Origin: Sphingobium cupriresistens
GTDB lineage: Bacteria > Pseudomonadota > Alphaproteobacteria > Sphingomonadales > Sphingomonadaceae
Length of the DNA stretch: 64,000 bases
Reading direction: 5' to 3'
Assembly: GCF_004152865.1 (NCBI RefSeq)
Contig: NZ_SEOO01000004.1
Location: 62,001 to 126,000, forward strand
How positions within the stretch are numbered: the first letter of the stretch is position 1; each line of letters starts with the position of its first letter. This document shows positions 29,145 through 38,111 of this stretch, piece by piece. Both the position numbers and the translations under genes were made by a program. The notes under the pieces are model-generated. The model was not told where the DNA came from. It worked only from the letters and a program-made list of their open reading frames with translations, and ran no database searches.

Positions 29145-30674
29145 TTATGGTCCGATCGACTTGCTTAGATTGAGCACGGTAACATCTTCGAAAATCTGGA
29201 AATCTTCCTCCAATTGAACTTGAAGTGCGGCTTTGGCGCTGGATCGTGCGAGGCTGCGGCAGCGATCGTCGGTCCACCCTGCCGTGCAAGGCGAGACGCG
29301 CGCGCCCACATGCCTGTCCGCCCAGATGCTCGTCCCGTCGATGAACGCCTGCTCCAGGCTGGTGCGCGCCATCTGCTTGAGGTCCGCATAGCCCATGCCT
29401 TGCTCGCGCGCGGCGCGCTGATATTCCTGGGTCATGTCGGTGCGCAATATGCCCTGGTCGTCGGTCGACAGCAGCGTCGGGACACCCGCCCGGCGATAGA
29501 GGCGCAGCGGGTGATCGTCGCCCTTCACCCCCAAAATCACCGCGTTGCTGGTCAGGTTGATTTCCACTGCAATATCATCGCGCGCCATGCGCGCGAGGGT
29601 GGCGACGGCGTCGTCCTCATAAGCGATGGCGGTGCCATGGCCGATCCGCTCCGCCCCGGCTTCCAGCGCCTTGGCGATATGGTGGCGCAAGGCAGCGGGC
29701 GGCACGAGGCCGAACGCCAGTTCGCCCGCATGGAGGGTGCGATGCACACGCGGATGCCGTTCCGCCAGGAAACGCAGCATCGCCATGTGCAGGTCATAGT
29801 CGCGCAGCGCGATCACCCAATCTTCCGGCTGGACGATGTTGATACCGACATAGCGTGGATCGCGATCGGCCAGGGCGAAGGCGAGGATCAGCGAGGTGAA
29901 GGCCTGCGCCGGGGGCAGGTCGCGCCATCCCCAGGCGAGATAGCGGATGGCGACGCCGCAGCCGGGGTCGGGCTTTGCGCCACCACAGGCCAGCGCCTTG
30001 CCCGCCGCCGCCTCGTTCGCATCCAGTTCCGCGATCGCCCGGTCGATGACGGGCTTGGCGTCCTTGATCGTCCGGCTGTAGAAAGCGGCCAGGCCGCTGG
30101 CGTCCACCGGCATGTCCGCCGCGCCCAGCGTCGCGGCGATCAGCGCTTGCGGATTGTGGATCAGTTCCAGATAGCCGACCCGATCGCCCGCCGCGACTTG
30201 CCGTGCAACGGCCAGCGCGCCGGCCTCAACCGACGGGCTGGTCGGACCTAACCGGTCGAAGCTTCCAAAAAATTGCGTATGGCCCGATGCGTCGTTGGCG
30301 CCCACGCCCTGCTGCACCCCCCGCGTCGACATGGCGTCGACCAGCCGGGCGAAGGCGAAGGGCGTCTGTTCGCTCATCCGCTTCACCGTCTGGGCTTGCG
30401 GGCAGGGCGGCGCGACGATGCGGGCGCCGCTGTCGTCCACGCACAGCCCCGCCTGCGCCGCCCAGCGCAGATAATCCTCCGCATAGGGCGTGCCGCCCAG
30501 ATGATTGTGCAGGTCGCCGCCCTTGGGCATCGCTTTGAGGAACAGCCGCAGCGCGGGCGGGCTGTCCGCCAGCCTGTCGAACAGAGCGGCCGCGGCCGCT
30601 TCCCCGCTTGTCGTCTGCGCCGCAGCCGGCGACAGCACGGCCAGCGAGGTCATGAGGGCCAGGCCACGCTTCAT
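29145..30674 (-). CDS. Exported adenosine deaminase (ADGF/ADA superfamily)
   Basis: A 509-residue amidohydrolase with signal peptide (GLALMTSLAVLSPAAAQ). Zinc and catalytic motifs of adenosine deaminases are intact: GGDLHNHLGG, HRTLHAGE, ERIGHGTAI, INLTSNAVI and LSTDDQGI. It is longer than cytosolic enzymes (about 330-350) and resembles secreted ADGF-type enzymes, so it should turn adenosine into inosine in the periplasm. The ATG at 30674 overlaps the stop of the NUP gene (ATGA) and directly precedes the signal peptide; the longer frame to 30716 lies inside the NUP gene. A 187-base gap separates it from the TonB receptor gene. Confidence 0.9.
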   Translation of the reverse strand: MKRGLALMTSLAVLSPAAAQTTSGEAAAAALFDRLADSPPALRLFLKAMPKGGDLHNHLGGTPYAEDYLRWAAQAGLCVDDSGARIVAPPCPQAQTVKRMSEQTPFAFARLVDAMSTRGVQQGVGANDASGHTQFFGSFDRLGPTSPSVEAGALAVARQVAAGDRVGYLELIHNPQALIAATLGAADMPVDASGLAAFYSRTIKDAKPVIDRAIAELDANEAAAGKALACGGAKPDPGCGVAIRYLAWGWRDLPPAQAFTSLILAFALADRDPRYVGINIVQPEDWVIALRDYDLHMAMLRFLAERHPRVHRTLHAGELAFGLVPPAALRHHIAKALEAGAERIGHGTAIAYEDDAVATLARMARDDIAVEINLTSNAVILGVKGDDHPLRLYRRAGVPTLLSTDDQGILRTDMTQEYQRAAREQGMGYADLKQMARTSLEQAFIDGTSIWADRHVGARVSPCTAGWTDDRCRSLARSSAKAALQVQLEEDFQIFEDVTVLNLSKSIGP

Positions 30675-31801
30675 TGCGGACCGGTTCCTGGCACATGATC
30701 CTTGTAGCTGTCCCAATGGCTCAGCAATTCATGCACCACCGGCACGCCAACGCGATAATTGGCTTCATAGGCCGCGACCTGGCCAGCGCCTTCGTCGGCG
30801 ACGCTTTCGACCGCCGATCGGCCTGGCGGCGGCATGGACGGGTTGCTGCCGGTGCGTAGCACCAGCACCCGCGCCGGATCGACCAGCCCCTGTTTCGCGG
30901 CGATCGCCATGGCGCCGGCCAGCGACTGGCTTTCCATGTTGGTCATGGCGAAACGGCCCTTGCCGCCGGTCCACAGCTTCACCCAGTCGCGCGCCCATTG
31001 GGTGCGGCCGGGGCCATGCCAATAGCGCACCGACCCCAGCGTCTCGCCCATCAGCACGAAAGGCGGCTTTTGCGCATTGGGATAGCCCGCCCGGGCCGCG
31101 CGCGCCTTTTGCAACGCCGGGCTGTCGGGAATGGTCACATCCTTGGTGCGATCATAGGCCCATTGCGCCAGGCTCTGGTTCAGCTTCACCGACATGGTCA
31201 GCTTGCCGGTATCGGTGAAGCCAGCGAAACTCTCGGTATTGTGGGGCAGTTTGTTGGGCGCGTCGGCGCCGATCGCGAACAGGCCATAGGGCCAGTCTTT
31301 CGCCACTTCGCGGTCGTCAAATTCGCGCAGCGTGTCGCCCTGCACCACCCAACGCGACCAGGCCGCGCTGCCGACCGATGCGATTTGCGGATCGACCCCC
31401 GATATGCCGGTAAACAGCCAATAGGTCTTGCTGAAATCGAAACGCGGATCGAGCAACAGGCTCATCAACTGTTCGGCGACGCCGCCCAGCATCGTGTCCG
31501 GGCTGCCCCAGCACATGCCATATAGACCTGCCGCATTGCGGCGCAGCGGGTGCAGCGCGCCCCTGATCGGGATGACCTCGGTCAGCTTCTCGCGCTCGGC
31601 CCAGAGCTGAAACTCGCCAGGCGCATCGCCCATATCCGCGCCCGGCTCGAAATTGGCGACCACGATGACTTTGACCGGGATCGGCTTGACCGACGGCAGC
31701 ATCGGAACGGGCGGTTCGGAAGCAAGGACAAAGGACGGACCGGCCAGCGCGGCAACCGTCGCGGCCATCGCCACCAATGCCTGTCTTGCGGATCCTGCCA
31801 C
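30671..31801 (-). CDS. Purine nucleoside permease (NUP family), second copy
   Basis: A 376-residue exported NUP-family paralogue of the protein at 25259-26386, sharing blocks such as ANFEPGADMGDAPGEFQLW, YPNAQKPPFVLMGE and VLVLRTGSNPSMPP. A hydrophobic signal sequence (LVAMAATVAALAGPSFVLA) precedes the domain. The start is a GTG at 31801; an ATG 11 codons later is an alternative that would shorten the signal peptide. It leads the operon into the exported adenosine deaminase with a 4-bp overlap, so the pair probably processes adenosine in the periplasm. Divergent lysR and the element at 31865-31891 suggest LysR control. Confidence 0.85.
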   Translation of the reverse strand: MAGSARQALVAMAATVAALAGPSFVLASEPPVPMLPSVKPIPVKVIVVANFEPGADMGDAPGEFQLWAEREKLTEVIPIRGALHPLRRNAAGLYGMCWGSPDTMLGGVAEQLMSLLLDPRFDFSKTYWLFTGISGVDPQIASVGSAAWSRWVVQGDTLREFDDREVAKDWPYGLFAIGADAPNKLPHNTESFAGFTDTGKLTMSVKLNQSLAQWAYDRTKDVTIPDSPALQKARAARAGYPNAQKPPFVLMGETLGSVRYWHGPGRTQWARDWVKLWTGGKGRFAMTNMESQSLAGAMAIAAKQGLVDPARVLVLRTGSNPSMPPPGRSAVESVADEGAGQVAAYEANYRVGVPVVHELLSHWDSYKDHVPGTGPQ

Positions 31802-31864
31802 CGTTGCATCCCATTATTTCGCCCTGCAGAGCGCGTAGGGGCTTGACCTGACGCGATCAAACGC

Positions 31865-31891
31865 AATGAATCCTACGGAGTGTTGCAAAAA
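31865..31891. promoter_or_regulatory. Candidate LysR-type operator, copy 1
   Basis: This 27-base element matches 22 of 27 positions with 54148-54174 upstream of the purine degradation operon. The conserved parts are AATGA at the left, ACGGA in the middle and GTTGCAAAAA at the right. It lies between lysR and the divergent NUP gene, the normal place for a LysR site that also controls lysR itself. Similarity is seen directly; binding is inferred. Confidence 0.55.
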
Positions 31892-31904
31892 TTAGGGTGG
31901 GTCT

Positions 31905-32837
31905 ATGCCGGCATTTTCGCGTTTTCTGCGTTACTTCATGGCGGTTGGAAGACTGGGTTCGATCCGCAAGGCGGCGGACGAACTCAATATCTCCGCTTCC
32001 GCCATCGACCGGCAGATTTTGAATGTGGAGGCGGACCTGGGAATGCCGCTGTTCGAGCGGCTGCCGACCGGCCTGCGCTTGACCGCCGCGGGGGAGATCA
32101 TGATGGCGGCGGGAGGGCGCTGGCAAAAGAATTTGAGCGACGTGCGCGCCCAGATAGAGGATTTGCGCGGCCTCAAGCGCGGCCATGTCGATATCGCCAT
32201 CATCGACGCGCTGGCCAAAGGCTATATTCCCGGCGCGATCCGCGCGATTCAGAGCCGATATCCGGGCATCACCATCGGCGTGCGGGTGCTGGAAAACGAC
32301 CGGGTGCGCGACGCCATCGCCAGCGGCGAAGCGGATTTCGGCATATTGTTCGAACCGCAATCCTATCGCGACCTGACCGTGCGCTCCTTTGTCGAGGTCG
32401 TCCTGGGCTTCCTCACGCCCGCTGGCCATCCTTTTGGCGACCAGCGCGAAGCGCGTTTCTCCGCCTGCGCCGGATCACCGTTGATCGTCCCGGCCGAGCC
32501 TCTGGCGGTGTGCCAGCAGATCGCCGTGCTGGAAGGGACCAGCGGCCTCCAGATCGATCGCACGGCTAGTTCCGACAATATCCAGATGATCACCTCGCTG
32601 GTCATGCAAGGCGTAGGCATCGGCATATTGACCTCGCTCGACGTGATCACGGAAGTGCAGCGCGGCACCCTTTCCTTCACCCGCATTTCCGATCCGATCC
32701 TGCGGCCGATGACGCTGGCGCTCTGCACCGCGGCGGCGCGCACCCCTTCCTATGCGGCGGGGATCGTGCTGGGCGAGATAGAGAGCGGCTTTGCGCAACT
32801 CAGCTATCCCGTTTCGATCGAGCGCGCCGACCTCTGA
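31905..32837 (+). CDS. LysR-family regulator, probable control of purine use
   Basis: A 310-residue LysR-type regulator. The winged helix-turn-helix is at residues 5-65 (RFLRYFMAVGRLGSIRKAADELNISASAIDRQI split over helices), with the usual effector-binding domain from about residue 95. It is divergent from the NUP/adenosine deaminase genes and upstream of the phosphoribosyltransferase and LOG genes on its own strand. The element at 31865-31891 recurs before the 18-gene purine operon, making this the best candidate regulator for both. The inducer is unknown; a purine intermediate is plausible. Confidence 0.88.
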   Translation: MPAFSRFLRYFMAVGRLGSIRKAADELNISASAIDRQILNVEADLGMPLFERLPTGLRLTAAGEIMMAAGGRWQKNLSDVRAQIEDLRGLKRGHVDIAIIDALAKGYIPGAIRAIQSRYPGITIGVRVLENDRVRDAIASGEADFGILFEPQSYRDLTVRSFVEVVLGFLTPAGHPFGDQREARFSACAGSPLIVPAEPLAVCQQIAVLEGTSGLQIDRTASSDNIQMITSLVMQGVGIGILTSLDVITEVQRGTLSFTRISDPILRPMTLALCTAAARTPSYAAGIVLGEIESGFAQLSYPVSIERADL

Positions 32838-32923
32838 TCCGACTCGCAGCCGATTGCCCCCTTGGCGCGGGCGGGATAATCGGCATGGTCATGTCCATTC
32901 CCTGCCAACTGGATTCGCTTTTC

Positions 32924-33454
32924 ATGAGCAGCACCGCTGAACCCGAACTTTTCTACATCGGCTATGACGCCTTCCTGGCCGACGTGCAGACCGTCGCGCG
33001 CCAGGTGGGGGAGGGCGACTGGACGCCCGACTTCATCATCGGCATCGGGCGCGGCGGGCTGGTTCCGGCCGTCTATATCTCGCACCAGCTCAAGCTGCCG
33101 ATGCTTTCCATCGACCATAGCAGCAAGGTGCCCGGCTTTGCCGACGAATTGCTGGGCAAGGTCGCGGCCAAGAGCGCGGCAGGGGTAAAGCTGCTGTTCG
33201 TCGATGACATCAACGACAGCGGCGGCACGATCGACTATATCCGCCGCCTGCTGGCCGACAATCGCTGCGATGCTGGCAACCTGCGCTTCGCCGTGCTGAT
33301 GTCCAACAGCCGGTCGCGGCAGACGGTCGATTATTGGGCGAGCATGATCGATCGCGACAGCGACAAGCGCTGGTTCGTCTTCCCCTGGGAATCGGTCGGC
33401 GCCAGCGACGATATCGTGGAGGAGGCGCTGTCCGTGCCTGAGCGCCTGTCCTGA
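32924..33454 (+). CDS. Purine phosphoribosyltransferase (xanthine/guanine type)
   Basis: A 176-residue type I phosphoribosyltransferase. The PRPP-binding signature is LLFVDDINDSGGTIDYIRRL and the earlier loop is FIIGIGRGGLVPAVYIS; the hood part includes SMIDRDSDKRWFVFPWES, similar to Gpt-like enzymes. It would salvage xanthine, guanine or hypoxanthine into nucleotides and so competes with degradation. I used the ATG at 32924 (MSSTAEPELFYIGYDAF); in-frame ATGs at 32885 and 32891 are possible but add a stretch unlike the family. It sits between lysR and the LOG gene. Confidence 0.82.
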   Translation: MSSTAEPELFYIGYDAFLADVQTVARQVGEGDWTPDFIIGIGRGGLVPAVYISHQLKLPMLSIDHSSKVPGFADELLGKVAAKSAAGVKLLFVDDINDSGGTIDYIRRLLADNRCDAGNLRFAVLMSNSRSRQTVDYWASMIDRDSDKRWFVFPWESVGASDDIVEEALSVPERLS

Positions 33455-33483
33455 GCGGGGACAAGAGCGTCCGCGACGGGCGG

Positions 33484-34062
33484 ATGCGGATCTGCGTGTT
33501 TCTCGGTTCGTCGCCGGGGCGGCTGCCCGTCTATCGTGAGGCGGCGGAACAGTTCGGGACCCTGCTGGCGCAGCGCGGCATCGGCCTGGTCTATGGCGGC
33601 GGCACGGTCGGGCTGATGGGCGTGGTCGCCGATGCGGCCTGCGCCGCGGGCGGCGAAGTGATCGGCGTCATCCCCGAAGCGTTGCGCGCGCGCGAACATG
33701 ACCATCAGGGGATCAGCGAACTGCATGTCGTCCAGACCATGCATGAGCGCAAGGCGCTGATGGCCAAGCTGGCGGACGGCTTCGTGACGCTGCCCGGCGG
33801 CATCGGCACGTTCGAGGAGATGTTCGAGGCGTGGTGCTGGTCGCAGCTAGGCTATCATGAAAAGCCGGTCGGGATGCTGGATGTCAACGGCTTCTACAGC
33901 GGCATGTCGGCCTTCATCGACCATGTCGTGGCGGAGGGGTTCCTGAAGCCCGAACATCGCGCCATGCTGCTGATCGAGCGCGATCCCGAAGTGATGCTCG
34001 ATCGCATCGCGGCGTATCTGCCGCCCCGCACCGAACATTGGCTGGGCGACGACGATGTATAA
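33484..34062 (+). CDS. LOG-family nucleoside 5'-monophosphate phosphoribohydrolase
   Basis: A 192-residue Rossmann-like protein of the LOG/TIGR00730 family. It begins MRICVFLGSSPG, and the signature GFVTLPGGIGTFEEMFEAWCWSQLG holds the PGGxGTxxE motif with the nearby MHERKALM arginine. Family members split nucleoside 5'-monophosphates, such as AMP or cytokinin ribotides, into base and ribose 5-phosphate. In this location it could release adenine for the adenine deaminase gene that converges on it. It lies 29 bases after the phosphoribosyltransferase gene. Confidence 0.9.
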   Translation: MRICVFLGSSPGRLPVYREAAEQFGTLLAQRGIGLVYGGGTVGLMGVVADAACAAGGEVIGVIPEALRAREHDHQGISELHVVQTMHERKALMAKLADGFVTLPGGIGTFEEMFEAWCWSQLGYHEKPVGMLDVNGFYSGMSAFIDHVVAEGFLKPEHRAMLLIERDPEVMLDRIAAYLPPRTEHWLGDDDV

Positions 34063-34071
34063 ATAATATGC

Positions 34072-34091
34072 GTTCCCGCGCAGGCGGGAAC
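34072..34091. repeat. Sphingomonad-type palindromic repeat, copy 1
   Basis: GTTCCCGC-GCAG-GCGGGAAC forms an 8-bp hairpin with a 4-base loop. An identical copy lies at 35149-35168, so the adenine deaminase gene is flanked by the pair. Similar palindromes are frequent between genes in sphingomonad genomes. Here it may also act as a convergent terminator. Confidence 0.85.
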
Positions 34092-34105
34092 ACGACAGGA
34101 CCAGG

Positions 34106-35122
34106 CTAGACATTATCCGCCAGCCATTTGTCCAGGCGCACCAGATGCGCCGCCACCGTCTCTTCCGGCAGGAATGAGCCGGTAAAACTGTTGCGCGCCA
34201 GCGTCGCCAGCTTATCTTTATCCAGCCCGCGCGCGGTCGCCACCGCGCGGTAATTGTCCGCGACATAGCCGCCGAAATAGGCCGGATCGTCGGAATTGAT
34301 CGTCGCCTTCAGGCCCAGCGCCAGCATCTGGTCGATAGGATGCTCTTCGATCGCGTCGATCACGCAGAGTTTGAGGTTGGAGAGCGGGCAGACGGTCAGC
34401 GTCATGCCCTCGCGCGCCAGCCGGTCGACCAGCGCACCGTCTTCCAGCGCACGGTTGCCATGGTCGATCCGATCGACTTTCAACAAATCGAGCGCTTCAT
34501 AAACATAGGCGGGCGGCCCTTCCTCCCCGGCATGGGCGACCAGGCGCAGACCCTTGGCCGCCGCTGCGGCAAAGACGCGCGCGAATTTTTCAGGCGGATG
34601 GCCCATTTCCGAGGAATCGAGGCCCACCGCCGCGATCCGGTCGAGCCAGGGTTCGGCTTCCGCCAGCGTCGCGAACGCCTCCTCCTCGCTCAGATGGCGC
34701 AGGAAGCTGAGGATCAGCAGGCTGGTCATGCCATGACGCGCCTCTGCTTCGGCACAAGCGGACAACAGCCCCTCGATCACCGCAGCGAAGGGGATGCCGC
34801 GCGCGGTGTGCGTCTGCGGATCGAACATGATCTCGGCATGGACCACGCCGTCGGCCGCCGCGCGATCGAAATAGGCGGCGGCAAGGTCATGGAAATCCTG
34901 TCGCGTCCGCAGCACGTCGGCACCGGCATAATAGATGTCCAGGAAATCCTGGAGATTGCCGAACGCATAAGCGGCGCGCACCGCCTCCACATCCGCATAG
35001 GGGATCGCGATTCCATTGCGTCGGGCGAGGGCGAACATCAGGTCCGGCTCCAGACTGCCTTCGATATGCAGATGGAGTTCGGCCTTAGGCAGGCCAGCGA
35101 TGAAGGTGTCGAGATCGGTCAT
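34106..35122 (-). CDS. Adenine deaminase (adenosine deaminase fold, AAH type)
   Basis: A 338-residue cytosolic amidohydrolase. Zinc ligands are in [14 protein letters not shown], the catalytic Glu region is HAGEEGP, and [14 protein letters not shown] residues ([10 protein letters not shown]) end the active site. Features of the adenine-specific branch rather than true adenosine deaminase are [16 protein letters not shown] and [18 protein letters not shown]. It would turn adenine into hypoxanthine for XdhABC. Neither the ATG at 35122 nor an in-frame ATG at 35134 has a good ribosome site; 35122 gives the usual [16 protein letters not shown] start. It is the last gene of the operon and is separated from the HAD gene by a palindromic repeat. 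Confidence 0.87.
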   Translation of the reverse strand: MTDLDTFIAGLPKAELHLHIEGSLEPDLMFALARRNGIAIPYADVEAVRAAYAFGNLQDFLDIYYAGADVLRTRQDFHDLAAAYFDRAAADGVVHAEIMFDPQTHTARGIPFAAVIEGLLSACAEAEARHGMTSLLILSFLRHLSEEEAFATLAEAEPWLDRIAAVGLDSSEMGHPPEKFARVFAAAAAKGLRLVAHAGEEGPPAYVYEALDLLKVDRIDHGNRALEDGALVDRLAREGMTLTVCPLSNLKLCVIDAIEEHPIDQMLALGLKATINSDDPAYFGGYVADNYRAVATARGLDKDKLATLARNSFTGSFLPEETVAAHLVRLDKWLADNV

Positions 35123-35148
35123 GGCATGGTCCATAAAAAGCGCACCAT

Positions 35149-35168
35149 GTTCCCGCGCAGGCGGGAAC
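35149..35168. repeat. Sphingomonad-type palindromic repeat, copy 2
   Basis: Identical in sequence and orientation to 34072-34091 (GTTCCCGC-GCAG-GCGGGAAC, both followed by AC). It occupies the 76-base gap between the HAD and adenine deaminase genes, the widest gap inside the purine operon, and might modulate expression of the last gene. Confidence 0.85.
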
Positions 35169-35198
35169 ACGGGGTTGTCATAGGCTGGGTCGCGCGCA

Positions 35199-35891
35199 TC
35201 AGATCGATCGCACCCATTCCGGCAAGTCGCCCAGCCGGTCGAGCATATGGAAGCAGGGATGGTCGTCCGGCACCCGGCCCATTTCATGCGCCCAGGCCCC
35301 TTCCTGCGGGATATAGGCGGCCCAGGCACCTGCCTCCAGCGCGGGGTTGATATCCGACCGCAGCGAATCGCCGGCCATCACCGCCTGGTCCGCAGCAACG
35401 CCATATTGAGCGAAGATGCGGGTGAAGGTGTCCGGCCTCTTGTCGCTGACGATCTCGATCCCGCTGAACAGTTCGCCCAAGCCCGACGCCGCCAGCTTGC
35501 TTTCTTGGTGCAGCAGGTCGCCCTTCGTCACCAGCACGACCTTGCCCAGATGTGACAACGCCTCCAGCGTCTCCAGCACATCATCGAACAGTTCGACCGG
35601 ATGGGCGAGCAAGGTGCGCCCGGCCGCCAGGATGTCGGACACCAATGACTTGGAGAGATTGTCGCCCGCCAGTTCCACCGCCGTCTCGATCATCGACAGG
35701 GTGAAGCCCTTGGCGCCATAGCCATAAAGTTTGAGGTTGCGCGTCTCGCAGGCGATCAGCCGGTCGCGCGTGACTTCATCGTCAGCGAAAGGCTGCAACA
35801 TCGCCACCAGCGCTTCTTCGGTCGCATTGAAATGGCGCATATTATGCCAGAGCGTGTCGTCGGCATCGAGGCAGATAAGCTTGATCGTCAT
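35199..35891 (-). CDS. HAD-superfamily hydrolase in the purine operon
   Basis: A 230-residue haloacid dehalogenase-like phosphatase. Motif I is [11 protein letters not shown] (DxD), motif II VLVTKGD, and motif [19 protein letters not shown]; a helical cap lies between motifs I and II. The start at 35891 has GGAAAGAC upstream; the longer open frame to 36143 lies inside guaD. It is placed between guanine deaminase and adenine deaminase genes, so a purine 5'-nucleotidase role is a reasonable inference, but HAD enzymes are poorly predictable from sequence. Confidence 0.85.
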   Translation of the reverse strand: MTIKLICLDADDTLWHNMRHFNATEEALVAMLQPFADDEVTRDRLIACETRNLKLYGYGAKGFTLSMIETAVELAGDNLSKSLVSDILAAGRTLLAHPVELFDDVLETLEALSHLGKVVLVTKGDLLHQESKLAASGLGELFSGIEIVSDKRPDTFTRIFAQYGVAADQAVMAGDSLRSDINPALEAGAWAAYIPQEGAWAHEMGRVPDDHPCFHMLDRLGDLPEWVRSI

Positions 35892-35913
35892 TGTCTTTCC
35901 ATCATGCGCGCCA

Positions 35914-37194
35914 TCATCCACAGGCGACGCGCCGCCCCATAATATAGGTGCGCGCGACGGCCCGGTCATCGCCCAATATCTGCAATGCGAACAGCCGTTC
36001 GGCAAGGTCCGCGTCGGCGGTGCGCCGCGCCAGCAGCGGCGTGGCGGCGCAGTCCAGCACCACGAAATCGGCTTCCTGCCCCGGCAGCAGCCCGCCGACC
36101 CTGTCACCGATATGCAGCAACGCCGCGCTCCCTGCGGTTGCAAGATACAGCGCGCGAAACGGATCGAGCCGATGTCCGCGCATCAGCGCTGCCTGATAGG
36201 CGACCCCGGCGGTGTGCAGCATCGAAAAACTGGTGCCCGCCCCGACATCGGTGCCAAGGCCGATCGTCAACCCATGCCACGCCGCCTGCGCGAAATCGAA
36301 GAAGCCCGACCCCAGGAACAGATTGGATGTCGGACAGACCGCGACCCCCGCGCCGCTCTGCCCCATCCGGGCGCTAGCGCGGTCGGACAGATGGATGCCA
36401 TGGGCGAATACCGACCGCGCGCCCACCAGTCCGAAGCGATCATAGGCGTCTAGATAGTCTGCAGCGTCGGGAAAACGCGCCGCCACCGCCGCACATTCGC
36501 GTATATTCTCCGCCAGATGGGTGTGGAGCAGCACATCGGCGTGATCGGCCAGTAGAGCGCCTGCGACATGGAGTTGCGTATCGGAGGAGGTCAGCGCGAA
36601 ACGCGGCGTCACCGCATAGCCCAGCCGCCCTTGGCCGCGCCACCGGCCGATCAACACCTCGCTCTCCCCACGCGCCGTTTCCGGCGAGTCGGCCAACCCT
36701 TCAGGTCCCAAATCCATCAGCACCTTGCCGGAAATGATCCGCATGTTCCGGGCCAATGCCGCATCGAACAACGCATCTACCGAATGGGCATGGACGGTCG
36801 GGAAGACCAAGGCGCTGGTGGTGCCGTTCCGCAGCAGTTCGTCCAGAAACAACCCGGCGACCAGGTCGGCATGGGCGCGATCGGCAAAGGCTTTCTCCGC
36901 CGGGAAAATATGGCGGTCGAGCCAGTCGAGCAGCTGTTCCCCATGCGAAGCGATCCGGTCCATCTGCGGATAATGGACATGGGCGTCGATGAAGCCCGGC
37001 ACGATCAGCCCCGGCAGCGTTTCGACCGGCACGTCGGCATGACGCGGCGCAAGGTCGGCATAGGCGCCGCGCGCGACGATGATACCGTCCTCCACGACCA
37101 GCAACCCGTCCGGCTCATGTCGCACCGCTTCGGCGCAGGTCAGCGGATCATGCGCCACCGACAGGATTTCGCCGCGAAAGGCCTGGATGGTCAT
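35914..37194 (-). CDS. guaD: Guanine deaminase
   Basis: A 426-residue zinc amidohydrolase that turns guanine into xanthine. Diagnostic segments are GLIVPGFIDAHVHYPQMDRIASHGEQLLDWL over residues 62-92, HTHLAENIREC, VFAHGIHLSD, CPTSNLFLGSGFFDF and GLGTDVGAGTSFSMLHT. The length is normal. The ATG overlaps the xdhC stop by 4 bp (ATGA). It feeds xanthine to the dehydrogenase encoded immediately upstream. Identification is firm. Confidence 0.95.
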   Translation of the reverse strand: MTIQAFRGEILSVAHDPLTCAEAVRHEPDGLLVVEDGIIVARGAYADLAPRHADVPVETLPGLIVPGFIDAHVHYPQMDRIASHGEQLLDWLDRHIFPAEKAFADRAHADLVAGLFLDELLRNGTTSALVFPTVHAHSVDALFDAALARNMRIISGKVLMDLGPEGLADSPETARGESEVLIGRWRGQGRLGYAVTPRFALTSSDTQLHVAGALLADHADVLLHTHLAENIRECAAVAARFPDAADYLDAYDRFGLVGARSVFAHGIHLSDRASARMGQSGAGVAVCPTSNLFLGSGFFDFAQAAWHGLTIGLGTDVGAGTSFSMLHTAGVAYQAALMRGHRLDPFRALYLATAGSAALLHIGDRVGGLLPGQEADFVVLDCAATPLLARRTADADLAERLFALQILGDDRAVARTYIMGRRVACG

Positions 37195-38111
37195 GGCCGC
37201 TCCAGTTGCAGCAATTGGGCCAGCGCGGCGATGGCGATCACATCCGGTTCCTTGCCGGTCACGCCGCTGACCCCGATCGGGCAGGTCAGCCGCGCGCGGG
37301 CCGTTTCGCCCACACCGTCGCGATCTAGCCGACTATGGAAGCGTGCGCGCTTGGTCTGCGATCCGATAAGGCCGACAAAGGCGATCGGTCCCCGCTCCAG
37401 CGCCGCGCGGGTCAGCCGATAATCGAGCGCATGGTCATGGGTCAGGATCAACAGCGCGGCGTCATCGGGCGCTTCGGCGACGCACTGGGCGATGGCATCT
37501 TCCGGCACGATGGCCACGCCGTCGATCGTCTCGAACAAGGGCCGCGTGTCGAACCAGGCGAGGCGGAAGGGGAGCGCCTGCGCATGGCGGGCGATCGCCT
37601 GCCCGACATGGCCCGCACCGAACAGATAGAGCGGACGACGGCGCTGGCCGATCATCTCGGCGAAGGTCGCGCCCTCACGCGGCCGATCGCCCCGCGCTGA
37701 CAGGGCGATGGGCGCGGCCTGCGCGCTGACATGGCGTTCGATCCGGCCGGGCGTCAGCGTGGACACCAGCACCCGCTCCTCCGCCGCATCGGCCAACCAG
37801 TCGAGCGCTGCGGGATCGACATGCTCGATCAGCAACCGCACCCGCCCGCCGCAACATTGGCCCAGCAATGGTCCCAGCGGATAATCCTGCACACGCCAGT
37901 TGCCCGGCGGCAATGCCAATATGGCCTGCGCCTGCTCGATCGCGCGATGTTCCAGTTGGCCCCCGCCGATCGTGCCGAACAGCCGGTCGGCGCTGACCAG
38001 CATCCGCGTGCCCGCGCCGCGCGGCGCCGATCCCTCGCTCGCCAGCACGCTCACCAGCGCGGCCGGTTCGCTCGACGCCACATCCTTCATCCATGCCAGC
38101 CAGTCGCTCAT
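37191..38111 (-). CDS. xdhC: Xanthine dehydrogenase accessory protein XdhC
   Basis: A 306-residue XdhC-type protein that binds molybdenum cofactor, promotes its sulfuration and inserts it into XdhB. The N-terminal CoxI domain has VLASEGSAPRGAGTRMLV, GTIGGGQLEHRAI and LGQCCGGRVRLLIE with its conserved double cysteine; the C-terminal Rossmann domain has LYLFGAGHVGQAIARHA and ends with SGVTGKEPDVIAIAALAQLL. The ATG at 38111 overlaps the xdhB stop (ATGA) and gives the typical MSDWLAWM start; the longer open frame lies inside xdhB. Confidence 0.94.
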   Translation of the reverse strand: MSDWLAWMKDVASSEPAALVSVLASEGSAPRGAGTRMLVSADRLFGTIGGGQLEHRAIEQAQAILALPPGNWRVQDYPLGPLLGQCCGGRVRLLIEHVDPAALDWLADAAEERVLVSTLTPGRIERHVSAQAAPIALSARGDRPREGATFAEMIGQRRRPLYLFGAGHVGQAIARHAQALPFRLAWFDTRPLFETIDGVAIVPEDAIAQCVAEAPDDAALLILTHDHALDYRLTRAALERGPIAFVGLIGSQTKRARFHSRLDRDGVGETARARLTCPIGVSGVTGKEPDVIAIAALAQLLQLERP

